This document shows, one piece after another, positions 32,801-42,954 of a stretch of DNA of 64,000 nucleotides. The first letter of the stretch is position 1. Each line of letters begins with the position of its first letter. Source of the DNA: JBEKIK01 sp963838495. GTDB lineage: Bacteria > Planctomycetota > Planctomycetia > Pirellulales > Thermoguttaceae. The position numbers and the translations under genes were made by a program. The notes beneath the pieces are model-generated. The model was given only the letters and a program-made list of their open reading frames with translations, searched no databases and was not told the origin of the DNA. The stretch is from the NCBI GenBank assembly GCA_963838495.1, contig CAWIRC010000003.1, forward strand, positions 62,001-126,000, written 5' to 3'.

Positions 32801-33867
32801 GCGGCATCGGAGCCCTGGGAAAGGGCGAGGCCTTCGGCGCCGATTACCAATTGCCAAACCTAAGCGCCTATTGCGAAACCTGCGCCGCAATAGCCAACGA
32901 CTATTGGAACCTGCGCCTCTTCCTCCTGCACGGCGACGCCAAATACATAGACGTGATGGAACGCACCCTTTATAACGGCCTACTATCGGGTGTATCGCTC
33001 GACGGCAAACTGTTCTTCTACCCCAATCCCTTGGAATCCAACGGCCGGCACAGCGCAGCCCGTGGTTCGGCTGCGCCTGCTGCCCCGGCAACATGACGCG
33101 CTTCCTGGCCTCGGTGCCCGGTTATGTTTACGCCCAGTGCCGCAACGAAATCTACGTTAATCTCTACGCCGCGGGCACGGCCGACGTAAAACTGGACGAC
33201 GGCCGCACCGTGAAGATCACCCAGGAAACCCGCTACCCTTGGGATGGGTCCGTTAAGATAAAAGTCGAGCCCGACAAGCCGGGTCCCTTCACAATAAGCT
33301 TGCGCATTCCCGGCTGGGCATGCGATGAAGCAGTGCCCGGCGACTTATACAAGTTCATGGACAAGGCAAAGGAGCCGGCGACGATAAAAGTGAAAACGGA
33401 CGGAGTTACAAGGGTGATTCCTACCCTCCATACAAATGAAGGTTATGTGCCGATGGCGAAATCCTGGCAGAGCGGCGACGAAATCGAACTGAACCTGCCC
33501 ATGCCTGTGCGGCGGATTTTAGCCAACGACAAGGTCGCCGACGACGCGGGCAAAGTCGCCCTCCAGCGCCTTGCTGGTGTATTGCGTCGAGTGGCCCGAC
33601 GTGAAAGACGGCCACGTGCTCAACCTCCTCCTACCCGACGAGGCCGCCATATCAGCCGAGTTTCGACCGGACTTGCTCGGCGGCGTGGAAATCCTTAAAG
33701 GCGAGGCTCTGAGTTTGCAATGGACCGAGGAACACAAAATCGACAAAGAGAAAGTCGATATGATCGCCATTCCCTATTACGCCTGGGCGAATCGCGGGCC
33801 GGGCCAGATGGCCGTGTGGCTTCCCCGCCAGCAGTCGGCCGCCCAACCATTGCCGTACCAGAAATGA
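29884..33867 (+). CDS. GH27 alpha-galactosidase fused to GH127 beta-L-arabinofuranosidase (four frame breaks)
   Basis: A predicted exported protein of about 1,330 residues with two glycosidases. Order: signal peptide (1-30), NPCBM carbohydrate-binding domain (about 32-165, KFEHGLGTHAES), a putative Ig-like domain (about 190-280), GH27 domain with MGWNSWNCF, nucleophile Asp in YLKYDWCSYG near 410 and WRTTGDITDTW. A short linker and a GH127 (DUF1680) domain from about 690 follow, opening VPFTAVHLNDVFWAPR. GH127 zinc/nucleophile residues are present as YCETCAA and CACCPGN. The link between the two enzymes lies within one unbroken frame (31,300-32,081), so the fusion is real. Frame breaks lie near 31272, 32080, 33052 and 33569. 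It likely debranches galactose- and arabinose-bearing plant or algal glycans. Confidence 0.83.
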
Positions 33868-34004
33868 TACCGGATTATCGGATTGTCGCTGTGCGGCGCC
33901 GCTTCGCAGAAGCAGTGCCTGCTTAAACGGTGCGCACCTCGACTGGCGTCAGGCCGCCCACGCATCGCGTGGCGGGTTCGCGAGAAACGCCGGCCGGCAG
34001 TCCG

Positions 34005-34484
34005 CTATTTCAGCGAGATTTCCACCCGCCACACCTTGCCGTCCTTGTCGAAGTTCGCGAAAAAATCGGCGTCCAGCTCTTTCAATTCATATCCGTAGTC
34101 GGTGATCACGCCATCCTTGTTTTTTTCGATTATATAGGGTTTGCCCAGGACTTTCACCACGTCTTCACGGGTGTCGCCGATCTTGATTCCCTTGATTGTC
34201 CCTTTCCAATCTATCCACAAAAAGCAAGTCCGGACCTGCTTGTCGCGGACCCTGAAAGCGTAGGTTCCGTAATTGCAAAGAACTTCGTCTTCTTCGGGCT
34301 TTTCGCCGCGCTTTACCCGCAGGTCTATCGGCGTTCCGCATTGGGCAAACATCTTCGCCAGGCGGGCCCCGCAAAGGTTGATGACGGTCGTGTCGGTAAC
34401 TGAGTCTTTCCGCTCGCCCTCCTGCGCCGAGGCATGCCCGGCGATCAAGGTCAAAACAGCGGCACAAGCCATGAAGATTCGCAT
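34005..34484 (-). CDS. exported DUF2845-like protein
   Basis: A 159-residue secreted protein starting MRIFMACAAVLTLIAGHASA, a clear Sec signal peptide. The start at 34484 has AAAGGA at the right distance and is preferred over an upstream ATG in the same frame. The mature part has two cysteines (NLCGARLAKMFAQCG, then VLCNYG), a KIGDTREDVVKVLGKPY segment like the SmpA/OmlA-style 'GxxxxxVxxxLGxP' motif, and a hydrophilic end. This resembles small periplasmic DUF2845 proteins of unknown role. It lies convergent to the glycosidase fusion. Confidence 0.7.
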   Translation of the reverse strand: MRIFMACAAVLTLIAGHASAQEGERKDSVTDTTVINLCGARLAKMFAQCGTPIDLRVKRGEKPEEDEVLCNYGTYAFRVRDKQVRTCFLWIDWKGTIKGIKIGDTREDVVKVLGKPYIIEKNKDGVITDYGYELKELDADFFANFDKDGKVWRVEISLK

Positions 34485-34619
34485 ATCGATTTTCCTTTCG
34501 AACAAGAGCTTAGTTGAAATTCAGGGCCTATTATATCAAGTCGAGAATCATAAATACAACTTCAAATCGGCGTTTTTTTGTGGACCGCGTCTTTTAAGCC
34601 GGGCGCCAACTGGATCGCC

Positions 34620-37156
34620 TTATCGTTGCCAGAGGATACAGTCGCACTCCAAGGGAACCGCCGCAGCGGCGCACTGCGGTATGATTCTTGCCGTATAATC
34701 CCTCGCCGGGCGCGTGGAAGGCACTGTTGCATGATAGTTATAGCCGCCGGTCGCTCCCACCAAGGGCCGTATGCGCGTCATTTCCTGACGTACAGGACGC
34801 TCTCCATCGATCCCGTCGGCATAAAGTTCGACTCGTACCGCACTGGGATCAAGATCATCGAGGTAGACCTGAACGTCAAATTTGTGTCGATCCCCATCCG
34901 TCTCTACCGTGATTTCACCGAAACGTATCGTCCCCCATTTTTGTCTCAGGGTATTCCGCCAGTGGACGATCTGCTTGCCCCGGCGCATTTATCGGCGGCT
35001 CGATTTTTATACGCTGCGGCGGCGGGAATGTAATGCTCGTCGGTGTATTCACGCTCCGTGCGATTGGCGGAATAAAGCGGCGATAACCGGGCCATGCTTT
35101 CACGCATTCGTGCAACCCAGGCGGCGGGAATGCCATTCTCGTCGCGGGTGTAGAACTCTGGAATTACCTCCTTTTCGAGCAGATCGTAGAGCGCCTCGGC
35201 CTCCGCGGCGTCCCAAGCCGGATCGTCTCCGTGCTCTTCACCGTCGCCCAGCGCCAGCCCACTTCAGGCGAATAAGCTTCGGCCCACCAGCCGTCCAACT
35301 CCGACAGGTTGATGCCTCCGTTGACCAGCACCTTCATGCCGCTTGTTCCGCAAGCCTCCCAAGGGCGCCGCGGCGTGTTTATCCAAACATCCACCCCCTG
35401 CACCAAATTCTCGGTCAAGAGCATGTCGTAGTCGCTAAGAAATATAATGTGGCGGCGCACTTCGGGACACCGTATAAAATCGATCCACTGTTTGATCATG
35501 GCCTGCCCGGGCCGATCGTCCGGGTGTGCCTTTCCGGCAATGATAAGTTGCGCCGGACGCCGTGGATCGCCGAGCAGCCGCAGCAGACGGGCCGGATCGT
35601 GCAGCAACAGGTTAGGCCTTTTGTAAGTGGCGAAGCGCCGCGCAAAGCCTAACGTCAGAATATCGCAGTCGAAAAGATGAGCGGCGGCATCAATCTCATC
35701 GGCGCTTGCCCCCGACGCCGCCAGTTGCTGCGACAATCGCCGGCGGGCAAATTCAACGAGCGATTTGCGGGCGGCGGCGCGAAACTGCCAGAGCCTGGCG
35801 TCCGAGACCTGCCGAATGTCTTGTTCCAGACTCTCCATGGCTCCCAGCCAGCGGCCTTTTCCGCATGACTCCATCCACAGACTGTCGGCGGCCTCAGAAT
35901 CCCAACTTGGCATGTGGACTCCATTGGTCACATGTCCGACAGGCACTTCATCCTCCGGCCAATGCGGAAAGAGCGATTCGAAGATGCGCCGGCTGACTTT
36001 TCCGTGCAGACGACTTACGCCGTTGACCGATCCGCTGCCGCGGATCGCCAGATACGCCATATTGAAACTCTCCGACGAGTCGTTCGGGTTCCGGCGGCCC
36101 AGGGCCAGCAAGTCATGGACGGTGATTCCCAGCTTGTTTCGCGCGTAGTAGCCAAGGTATTGCTCGATCAGGTCTGGAGCAAAACAGTCAAAGCCGGCCG
36201 GCACTGCCGTATGCGTTGTGAACAGGTTGCCGGCTCTCGTGACGGCCATTGCGACTTCAAAGGGTTGTTTTGTATCTTCCATGAACGTACGGGCGCGTTC
36301 CAGCACGGCGAAGGCCGCATGTCCTTCATTTAAATGGCAGATTTCCGGCTGGATGCCCAATGCGCGCAGCAGGCGCCATCCGCCGATCCCCAGCAGTAGT
36401 TCTTGTTTGAGCGCAATTCCGCGCCGCCGCCATACAACTCGCTGGTAATTCCCCGATGTGCCGGAAAGTTGGCCGCGTCATTACTGTCCAACAATAACAA
36501 CTTTGTTCTGCCGACCTGCACCTGCCAGGCCCTGAGCCAAACCGAATAACCGGGCAGCACGATCTCCAACCGCAGCCACTCCCCGTTTGGTTGGCGTAAA
36601 GGGGTGATCGGCAACTGAACTGGATCGTTGAACGGGAACAGGGCTTGTTGAGATCCGTTTTTGTCGATCACCTGGCGAAAATAGCCTTGCTGGTATAGCA
36701 ACCCCAGGCCAATCACCGGCACGCCCAGGTCACTGGCGGCTTTAAGCTGGTCGCCCGCCACGTTGCCCAGGCCGCCAGAATAAATAGGAAGCGCTTCGCT
36801 TAGCATGAATTCCATGCTGAAATATGCGACGCAGGTGAGTGGGTTCTGCGGATGACTCTGCTGAAACCATGCAGGCGACTCCGCCGCTTGACGCTTGGCT
36901 TCGACAAGCGATTCCACTTTTTCGCAAAAGGCAGGATCGGCCAGCACGCGGCAAGTTGATCTCGCGAAACAGTTTGCAGGACAACCCAGGGATTGTGCGT
37001 AAGGTCCCATAGAGTGGGATCAAGTTGTCTCCAAATTTCATCGGCAAAATGATTCCATGACCAGCGCATATCCAGAGCGAGTTCTATAAGGGAATCGACG
37101 CCTTCTACTTCAGCCGGAAACGGGAGGTATGTGCTTTTTATTGGTGGCGCTCGCAT
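34620..37156 (-). CDS. glgP: alpha-glucan phosphorylase, GT35 (four frame breaks)
   Basis: A phosphorylase of about 845 residues that cleaves glycogen with phosphate to glucose-1-phosphate, using PLP. N-terminal FPAEVEGVDSLIELALDMRWSWN is the DUF3417 cap. Then come CVAYFSMEFMLSEALPIYSGGLGNVAGD, HLNEGHAAFAVLERA, and the PLP lysine in CGTSGMKVLVNGG. The C-terminus ends with VRVELYADG and CILWQR. Pieces lie in several frames. One missing base at each of about 36950 (QLARVLADPAF), 36410 (ELRLKQELLLG), 35254 (GWALGDGEEHG) and 34989 (DKMRRGKQIVHW) rejoins them. It is the last gene of the acetate kinase-phosphoketolase operon, feeding it from glycogen. Confidence 0.88.
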
Positions 37157-37216
37157 ATTTATTGTCTTTCCTCATTTCTTGAAATCATCACGGAATTAAA
37201 GCATCTTCGTTACCTT

Positions 37217-37348
37217 TCAAACTCCTGAAGCGTGCTGATAACCCACGGCAAGCGTCCAGGTGAGGAGCGCGAAAATCAGGAACCATGAGTAATCCAAACC
37301 GATTGAAATGCCCATGATTCGACCCAAAGGAACAACATGCCGGTTCAT
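37217..37348 (-). pseudogene. N-terminal remnant of a site-2 protease-like (M50) membrane protein
   Basis: A 43-codon frame starts with an ATG overlapping the phosphoketolase stop as ATGA. It reads MNRHVVPLGRI, then ISIGLDYSWFLIFALLTWTL, and stops soon after. This is the typical first membrane helix of M50 site-2 proteases with the GLDYSWFLIF motif, but no HExxH or later helices follow in any frame before glgP begins 60 bases on. It looks like the residue of a large deletion inside the operon. It may still be translated as a tiny membrane peptide. Confidence 0.65.
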
Positions 37349-39734
37349 TTCTGTTCTCCTTTTGTGCAAGGCTTAATACTTGCCGACCATTTCCAGTCGC
37401 GGATCTCAGGCATATCTTCGCCGTGCTTTGTTATATATTGCTTGTGTTCGATCAGCTTGTCGCGAATCTCTTGTTTGACGTAAGCGGCCTTGGAGCCCAG
37501 TTCCGCAACACGATCAATCACGTCTCCCACCAAATGAAAGCGATCCAAGTCGTTTAGAACAACCATGTCGAACGGCGTAGTAGTTGTTCCTTCCTCCTTG
37601 TAGCCCCGTACATGTAGATTCTTGTGATTGGTGCGGCGATAAGTGAGCCGATGAATAAGCCAGGGATAGCCATGGAAGGCGAATATGATTGGCCTGTTGG
37701 GGGTGAAAAGGGCGTCAAAATCCGCATCGGTTAGGCCGTGAGGGTGTTCGGTTGAAGGCTGCAACTTCATCAAATCCACCACATTGATTACCCGGATTTT
37801 GAGGTCGGGGAGCCGTTTATGCAGAAGATCCACCGCGGCCAAAGTTTCCAGGGTGGGAATGTCGCCGCAGCATGCCATGACCACGTCGGGTTCGCACCCC
37901 TTGTCGTTGCTGGCCCACTCCCAGATGCCGATGCCCGCCGTGCAGTGCATTATCGCCTGGTCGATATTCAGCCATTGGAGTTCCGGTTGTTTACCGGCGA
38001 CAATGACGTTGACATAGTTCCGGCTCCGCAGGCAGTGGTCCGTCACGCTCAGCAAGGTATTGGCGTCCGGCGGGAGGTAAACTCGAATCACCTCCGCTTT
38101 TTTGTTTACCACGTGGTCGATGAACCCGGGATCTTGGTGGCTGAAGCCGTTGTGGTCCTGCCGCCATACATGCGAGGTCAGCAAGTAATTCAACGAGGCG
38201 ATCGGCCGTCGCCAGGGAATTTGGCGGATGGTTTTCAGCCACTTGGCGTGCTGATTGAACATGGAATCGACAATGTGGATGAACGCCTCGTAACACGAGA
38301 AGAATCCGTGCCGGCCGGTCAATAAATATCCCTCCAGCCATCCCTGGCACTGGTGCTCGCTGAGCATCTCCATTACACGGCCGTCGGCTTTAATGTGGTC
38401 GTCGATGGGAATGATCTCGCCCTCAAACTGTCTATTGGTGTCTTCAAATACGGCGTTCCAGCGGTTGGAATTCGTCTCGTCGGGACTGAATACGCGAAAA
38501 TTCCTGCTCTCTGCGTTGAGCTTCATCACGTCGCGGATAAACTGCCCTTGGACTCGAGTTGCTTCCGCCTTAACCGTGCCCGGCGCAGACACATCCACGG
38601 CATAGTCGCGAAAATCCGGCAAATGCAGATCCTTCAGCAGTAGACCTCCATTGGCATGTAGATTAGCGCTCATGCGGCGCTCGGCTTTGGGAGCCAAATC
38701 CGCCAACTCGGGCAGCAAATTTCCGCCGGCATCAAAGAGTTCCTCCGGGCGATAACTCTTCATCCAACGTTCCAAGAGTTTAACGTGCTCGGGCCGATCC
38801 ATCTCGCCCATTGGCACTTGATGCGCCGGAATGTCCCTTCTATTGGCAGACCATCCACTTCCTTAGGCCCGGTCCAGCCTTTTGGTGTTCTTAAGATTAT
38901 CATCGGCCAGCGGGGTCGCTGCGGATTTCCACTGCCGCGAGCCGCGCTTTGAATCTGTTTGATCTCGGCGACTATCTTGTCTAGCGTTGCTGCCATCAAC
39001 TGGTGCATTTGCTCGGGCTGGTCGCCTTCGACAAAATATGGCGTGTATCCCAATCCGCGAAACAGATCGTCCAATTCCTCATGACTGATCCTTGCGAGAA
39101 CTGTCGGGCCTGCGATTTTGTATCCGTTTAAGTGCAATATGGGCAATACCGCCCCGTCATTAATCGGATTAAGGAATTTGTTCGAGTGCCAACTGGTGGC
39201 CAAGGGGCCGGTTTCAGCCTCGCCGTCGCCGACAACACAAACTGCAAGTAGATCGGGATTGTCGAGCGCAGCGCCAAAGGCATGCGACAAAGAGTATCCG
39301 AGTTCCCCGCCTTCGTGGATCGAGCCCGGCGTCTCCGGCGCGGCATGACTGGGAATGCCTCCCGGAAAGGAAAATTGGGTAAACAGGCGTTTCATACCCT
39401 TCTCGTCCTGGGAGACGTTCGGATATATTTCGCTGTAAGTTCCCTCCAGGTACGTGTTGGCGACGATTCCCGGGGCGCCATGCCCGGGCCCGGTTATATA
39501 AATCACGTTCAAATCGTACTGTTTTATGACGCGGTTGAGATGGACATAGATGAAGTTCAAGCCCGGCGTAGTGCCCCAGTGTCCCAGCAACCTTGGCTTG
39601 ATGTGGCTGTGCAGCAGAGGTTCCTTTAGGAGAGGATTGTCGTATAAATAGATTTGGCCCACGGACAAATAGTTGGCCGCCCGCCAATATGCATCGATCT
39701 TTCGGACGAGGTCGGCGGAAAGAGGCTGATCCAT
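37345..39734 (-). CDS. xfp: xylulose-5-phosphate/fructose-6-phosphate phosphoketolase (one frame break)
   Basis: This thiamine diphosphate enzyme of about 796 residues splits xylulose-5-P or fructose-6-P with phosphate into acetyl phosphate plus a sugar phosphate. Landmarks: YWRAANYLSVGQIYL, ITGPGHGAPG near 90, VVGDGEAETGPLATSWHSNK near 180, WRQDHNGFSHQDPG near 440 and IFAFHGYPW near 660. The start at 39734 (MDQPLSAD) has AGGAG ten bases upstream and is better than the ATG 33 bases earlier. The frame breaks near 38825; restoring one base gives FRRHQVPMGEMD, the normal family sequence. It lies 47 bases after acetate kinase, so acetyl phosphate is made and used by neighbours. Confidence 0.93.
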
Positions 39735-39781
39735 GACACGGTCTCCTTTTAAAAAAGGGTGCAACAACTACCGCAGCACGG

Positions 39782-41017
39782 CTACATGGCCGGATCTTTG
39801 CATACACCTCGCGCCCGTACTGAATCGGCTTGAAGCAGGTTGCGGGTGTGACGGGCGATCATCAATTCCTCGTCTGTTTTCATGACACGGATTGTAACCG
39901 GACCGCCATCGCGGCTGATTACATCGGCATTGGCCTCGTTGCGGTCGGTTTCGACTTCAATCCCCATGAATTCCATCCCTTGACAAATCCGTCTGCGGAT
40001 GGCGGGGGAATACGCGCCAATTCCGGCGGTAAAGACCAGCGTATCCAGTCCGCCCAGAGCGGCGGCCATCGACCCAAGGTATTTCCTGGCCTGATAGCAA
40101 AACATGTCCACTGCCTGCATTGCCTGCGGATCGCTTGCCTCCCGGCCGAGCAAGTCGCGCATGTCGGAACTGCTGCCCGATATGCCCATTAGCCCCGATC
40201 GCTGGTTTACCAGGTAATCCACGGTGGACGGGCTGCGCTGTTTTTCTTCAAGAAGGTATAAAAGGACGCCTGGATCGAGGTCGCCCGATCGCGTGCCCAT
40301 TATCAATCCGCCCGCCGGCGTAAGCCCCATGGTTGTGTCAACGCTGTTTCCATTTTTTATGGCGGCCATGCTGGCGCCATTGCCGAGATGTGCGACAATC
40401 ACCCGGCCATGAGCCGCCTCCACTCCGGCCACTTCTCCGAGTTTCTCCATGATGTATTCGTAAGATAGGCCGTGAAAGCCGTAGCGGAGAACTCCTTCGT
40501 GCCAAAGGCTCCGCGGCAGAGGAAATCGCTGCGCCAGTTCCGGCATCTGACGGTGGAATGCGGTGTCAAAGCAGGCGACCTGTTTCAAATCGGGATAGTA
40601 TCGCTCCACTGCCCGAATGGCTTTCAATTCGTGAGGCAGATGATCGGGAGCCAATCGAATTATCTCTTTAAGGGCTGCCTCCAGTTCGGGAGTGATTAGA
40701 TGCGGTTGGCTGTAAACTGTACCCCCATGTACTATGCGATGGCCCACGGCGTCCAAGACCTGATCCGGGAACCGACTGTGCAACCATTCCATCAACATCT
40801 TGAACGCGGCGTCATGATCCGCTATGTCTCGATCCGCTTCGATCAACGTCTCGCCTTGAGCGTTACGGATATGAAAGTGGCTGCCGCGAAGGCCGATCCG
40901 TTCAATGTTGCCGGATAGTTCCAGCGCCTCTGTTTGCCCCATATGATATAGGGAAAACTTAAGGCTGGAAGAGCCGCTATTAATCGTCAAAATTCGGCTT
41001 TCGCCTGTGGCTTTCAT
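39782..41017 (-). CDS. ackA: acetate kinase
   Basis: A 411-residue cytosolic kinase that converts acetyl phosphate and ADP to acetate and ATP. Conserved motifs are complete: ILTINSGSSSLKFSL (ATP/acetyl site) at 9-23, GHRIVHGG near 92, FDTAFH near 150, GNGASM near 212, SDMRDLLG near 288 and FTAGIGAYS near 334. It is first in the operon ackA-xfp-(site-2 protease remnant)-glgP. The pathway implied is glycogen to glucose-1-P, then sugar phosphates, acetyl phosphate, acetate and ATP, as in a bifid-shunt-like fermentation branch. It is complete, with no frame problems. Confidence 0.96.
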   Translation of the reverse strand: MKATGESRILTINSGSSSLKFSLYHMGQTEALELSGNIERIGLRGSHFHIRNAQGETLIEADRDIADHDAAFKMLMEWLHSRFPDQVLDAVGHRIVHGGTVYSQPHLITPELEAALKEIIRLAPDHLPHELKAIRAVERYYPDLKQVACFDTAFHRQMPELAQRFPLPRSLWHEGVLRYGFHGLSYEYIMEKLGEVAGVEAAHGRVIVAHLGNGASMAAIKNGNSVDTTMGLTPAGGLIMGTRSGDLDPGVLLYLLEEKQRSPSTVDYLVNQRSGLMGISGSSSDMRDLLGREASDPQAMQAVDMFCYQARKYLGSMAAALGGLDTLVFTAGIGAYSPAIRRRICQGMEFMGIEVETDRNEANADVISRDGGPVTIRVMKTDEELMIARHTRNLLQADSVRARGVCKDPAM

Positions 41018-41248
41018 GGATGCTGCGAGTGGACGGATTTGATAAATTAACGCAATCGGCCAAGAAACACTAAAGGCATTATTTCATAGAATTTTAACGA
41101 TATTCGATTGGCTGCCAAGTTCCAACAGGTTTATAAGGAAGCGGTGTTCCGGTTAAGAAGGGGTAAAATAAGGGCAAAAATATCCAATTTTCATGGAATA
41201 GACATTCTGCCGCATAAGTTGAACATCACAAAACCAGCCGGAGGTCAG

Positions 41249-41575
41249 TCAGCGTAAATGTGCCTTAAAATTTTGGATGGATAACGAACCGCTGGGCCGG
41301 GGGCCTTCCAATCCGTGATAGGTGACATAGTAGGTGAGGTGGCTCACACGCCGCATTACCCCGCTGTGCCAGAGTAAACCGAGTCCCAACAGAATGACTG
41401 CCGCTGCTACGAACCGCAAGTCCCCAAGGTAATTCAGAATGTTCGGTATGACCGTGCCCAGTCCCGCGATCAACACGGCGGCCACGCCGCTGAAAAATAC
41501 GATTCGATCTCGCGAAGTCTCATATTCCGGGAATCGAAACATTCGTGCCCAGGCGATGTTGACCGTTCCCAACAT
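41249..41575 (-). CDS. small membrane protein, unknown
   Basis: A 108-residue protein with two likely helices: about 27-48 (IVFFSGVAAVLIAGLGTVI) and 53-72 (LRFVAAAVILLGLGLLW), then a basic cytoplasmic tail. I do not recognise the family. It is 231 bases upstream of ackA on the same strand, so it could be part of the same transcript. Start not certain; Met 12 (MFRFPEYE) is an alternative. Confidence 0.5.
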   Translation of the reverse strand: MLGTVNIAWARMFRFPEYETSRDRIVFFSGVAAVLIAGLGTVIPNILNYLGDLRFVAAAVILLGLGLLWHSGVMRRVSHLTYYVTYHGLEGPRPSGSLSIQNFKAHLR

Positions 41576-41618
41576 TAGAAATGCTACCCTAGAACAATGC
41601 CGGCTAGCAATACAGGCA

Positions 41619-41729
41619 CTAGTGTGCGCAGCCTGCCGTTAGGTTGACCGTCGGAACGTGGGCCAGGCAGGCCAAGCTGGACGGCGTAAGTACCGCCGAT
41701 TTTCGCTCTGCACGGATTACCTTGATCAT
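41619..41729 (-). pseudogene. decayed N-terminus of a radical SAM (spore photoproduct lyase-like) gene
   Basis: From the ATG at 41729 the frame reads MIKVIRAERKSAVLTPSSL, then ACLAHVPTVNLTAGCAH, and hits TAG. The intact gene at 46.9 kb reads MTQVIHVERKSAVLTPSSL and ACLAHVPTVNLTAGCAHECRYC, so this is a close copy. Beyond the TAG the same frame continues CLYC, a second TAG, then unrelated sequence: the CxxxCxxC cluster region is just reached before decay. It lies on the other side of the tRNA-Ser gene, in opposite orientation. A promoter like that of the 63.5-kb radical SAM gene is still visible upstream (41759-41787). Confidence 0.75.
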
Positions 41730-41758
41730 GGATTCAGCCCAACTATTGAACCTGCGTA

Positions 41759-41787
41759 TACTACACGGGATTGGCCAGTTTATTCAA
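41759..41787 (-). promoter_or_regulatory. sigma-70-like promoter of the decayed radical SAM gene
   Basis: TTGAAT, 17 bases, GTAGTA on the minus strand, overlapping GTATACGCAGGTTCAAT. The same layout and downstream motif occur at 42567 and 63462. Confidence 0.5.
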
Positions 41788-42043
41788 GCCGATTTTTGTC
41801 CATAGATCCGCCGCAGCCGCTGATAAATTTGTTGTGGCAATTGGGGAGAAGACCCGTTATAGGGCGCACGCACGTTTTCTGTCGTCGGCCAATGTCTAGC
41901 CCTGTGCATTCCGCATTCTATAAATCCATTCGAGATTGTCATTTGCCGTACGCCTGGGTGTTTTGTGTGGGAACTCCCAAAATGACTGAAAATTGGCTAT
42001 ATAAAAGCCATTTCTCCCGCCAGAATCAGCCTGCCCAAGAAAT

Positions 42044-42073
42044 AAAACAACCCCGCAAGTGTTTGCGGGGTTT
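42044..42073 (-). terminator. terminator of tRNA-Ser
   Basis: On the minus strand, AACCCCGCAAACACTTGCGGGG forms a stem (CCCCGCAA / TTGCGGGG) followed by TTGTTTTATTT, 16 bases after the tRNA 3' end. Confidence 0.8.
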
Positions 42074-42088
42074 CGAGTTAGGCTTGAG

Positions 42089-42170
42089 CGGAGGGCAAGG
42101 GAGTCGAACCCTCAACCCCTTTCGGGGCACCTGATTTCGAGTCAGGCCGCTAACCATTCGCATACCCTCC
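42089..42170 (-). tRNA. tRNA-Ser (anticodon CGA)
   Basis: Reading the minus strand, GGAGGGT and GCCCTCC(G) form the seven-pair acceptor stem (one T-G pair). The anticodon arm CCTGA-CTCGAAA-TCAGG shows anticodon CGA for codon UCG. The long variable arm CCCC-GAAA-GGGG is typical of serine tRNA. The T arm contains GGGTTCGACTCCC. CCA is not encoded. Copies of its 5' half at 49705-49741 and 63315-63352 suggest it serves as an integration site. Confidence 0.93.
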
Positions 42171-42740
42171 GGAAACATTGTAAGTTATTGTCACTTAATG
42201 AGTTGTGTCGTTAAAAAAGAGGTTGGAAAACAGTCTTTTTGCCACTGACGCCTTTCTTGACGCCTGACGCCCGGCTTTTGACGCCCGCTAAACAACATTA
42301 AGCGTTTCAATAACTCCAGCAAAAAGATATTTTATCAGGAATTCTTTAGTTGCAAAGTCATGCAAACGTGTATTCCAAACTTGCTTTAACGCAAGAGGTT
42401 GCGAGTATTTTTCTCCCAAGATATCTCCGATGGGCACTCCTCAGTGAAGCATCTTATTGGAATGCCGACTGGTTTAGCAGTCTGATCTATTATCCGACAA
42501 CCAAGCTTGATTAGTAATTGGGCAATAACCATCGCGCCTAGTAAAGGGGGGGCCAAAAAAGGAGGCTTGAACGAGCCGGAATAGTCGGTTATTGTATACA
42601 TTAGTTCATATACCAGCAAGGTTTTATGGTATTCCTACAAGATGGGAGCAGTCTGATATTCATGGCTGATGGGGCACTAGGCTTGGAGGAAAGTACCGGA
42701 GTTGTAACTGGTGTACTTTGAGAAATTTAGGAGGTATCTC
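42171..42740. other. gap at the left end of the island; conserved leader of a lost radical SAM gene
   Basis: No intact gene. Four copies of TGACGCC lie at 42246, 42258, 42265 and 42279. From about 42567 to 42675 the sequence matches 63462-63570 (promoter, GTATAC, GTTCATAT, AGATGGGA, then TTCATGGCTGATGG against TTCGTGGCGGATGG). It is therefore the leader and first codons of a gene like the radical SAM gene at 63551, with the body missing. A strong TTAGGAGGTATCTC ribosome binding site precedes the ParB fragment. Confidence 0.6.
42567..42595 (+). promoter_or_regulatory. sigma-70-like promoter shared with the radical SAM locus at 63.5 kb
   Basis: TTGAAC, 17 bases, TATTGT, followed by ATACATTAGTTCATATA. 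Spacing and downstream motif equal those at 63462-63490. It probably drives the ParB fragment-DUF523-radical SAM operon now. Confidence 0.6.
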
Positions 42741-42950
42741 ATGGAAGTTAGACCTGTATCTATTGATGAACTCAAACCGTGGGACAAGAACCCTCGCATC
42801 AATGATGACGCTGTCGATGCAGTGGCCAATAGCATTAAAACCTTTGGTTTTAATGTTCCCATCCTGTATGACCAGCACATGATGCCTGCGACTAACGTTT
42901 TGTATAGGATGGCGCCATCGGTTCTGCGCAGAGTAATAGTGGAAGGATAA
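42741..42950 (+). pseudogene. truncated ParB/sulfiredoxin N-terminal domain fragment
   Basis: From the ATG with a perfect TAGGAGG site, MEVRPVSIDELKPWDKNPRI, NDDAVDAVANSIKTFGFN and VPILYDQ match the ParB N-terminal nuclease-like domain as found in phage and island proteins. The expected glycine-histidine-arginine (GHTRxxAA) motif after VPILYDQ is missing. Instead an unrelated 24-residue tail (HMMPATNVLYRMAPSVLRR) ends the frame. So this is a fragment joined to other sequence. It ends four bases before the DUF523 gene, so translation of it may help express that gene. Confidence 0.6.
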
Positions 42951-42954
42951 TAAC

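Noticed and set aside
42386..42619. 77-codon minus-strand frame left of the ParB fragment
   Set aside because: It overlaps the conserved + strand leader and promoter and has no recognisable features.
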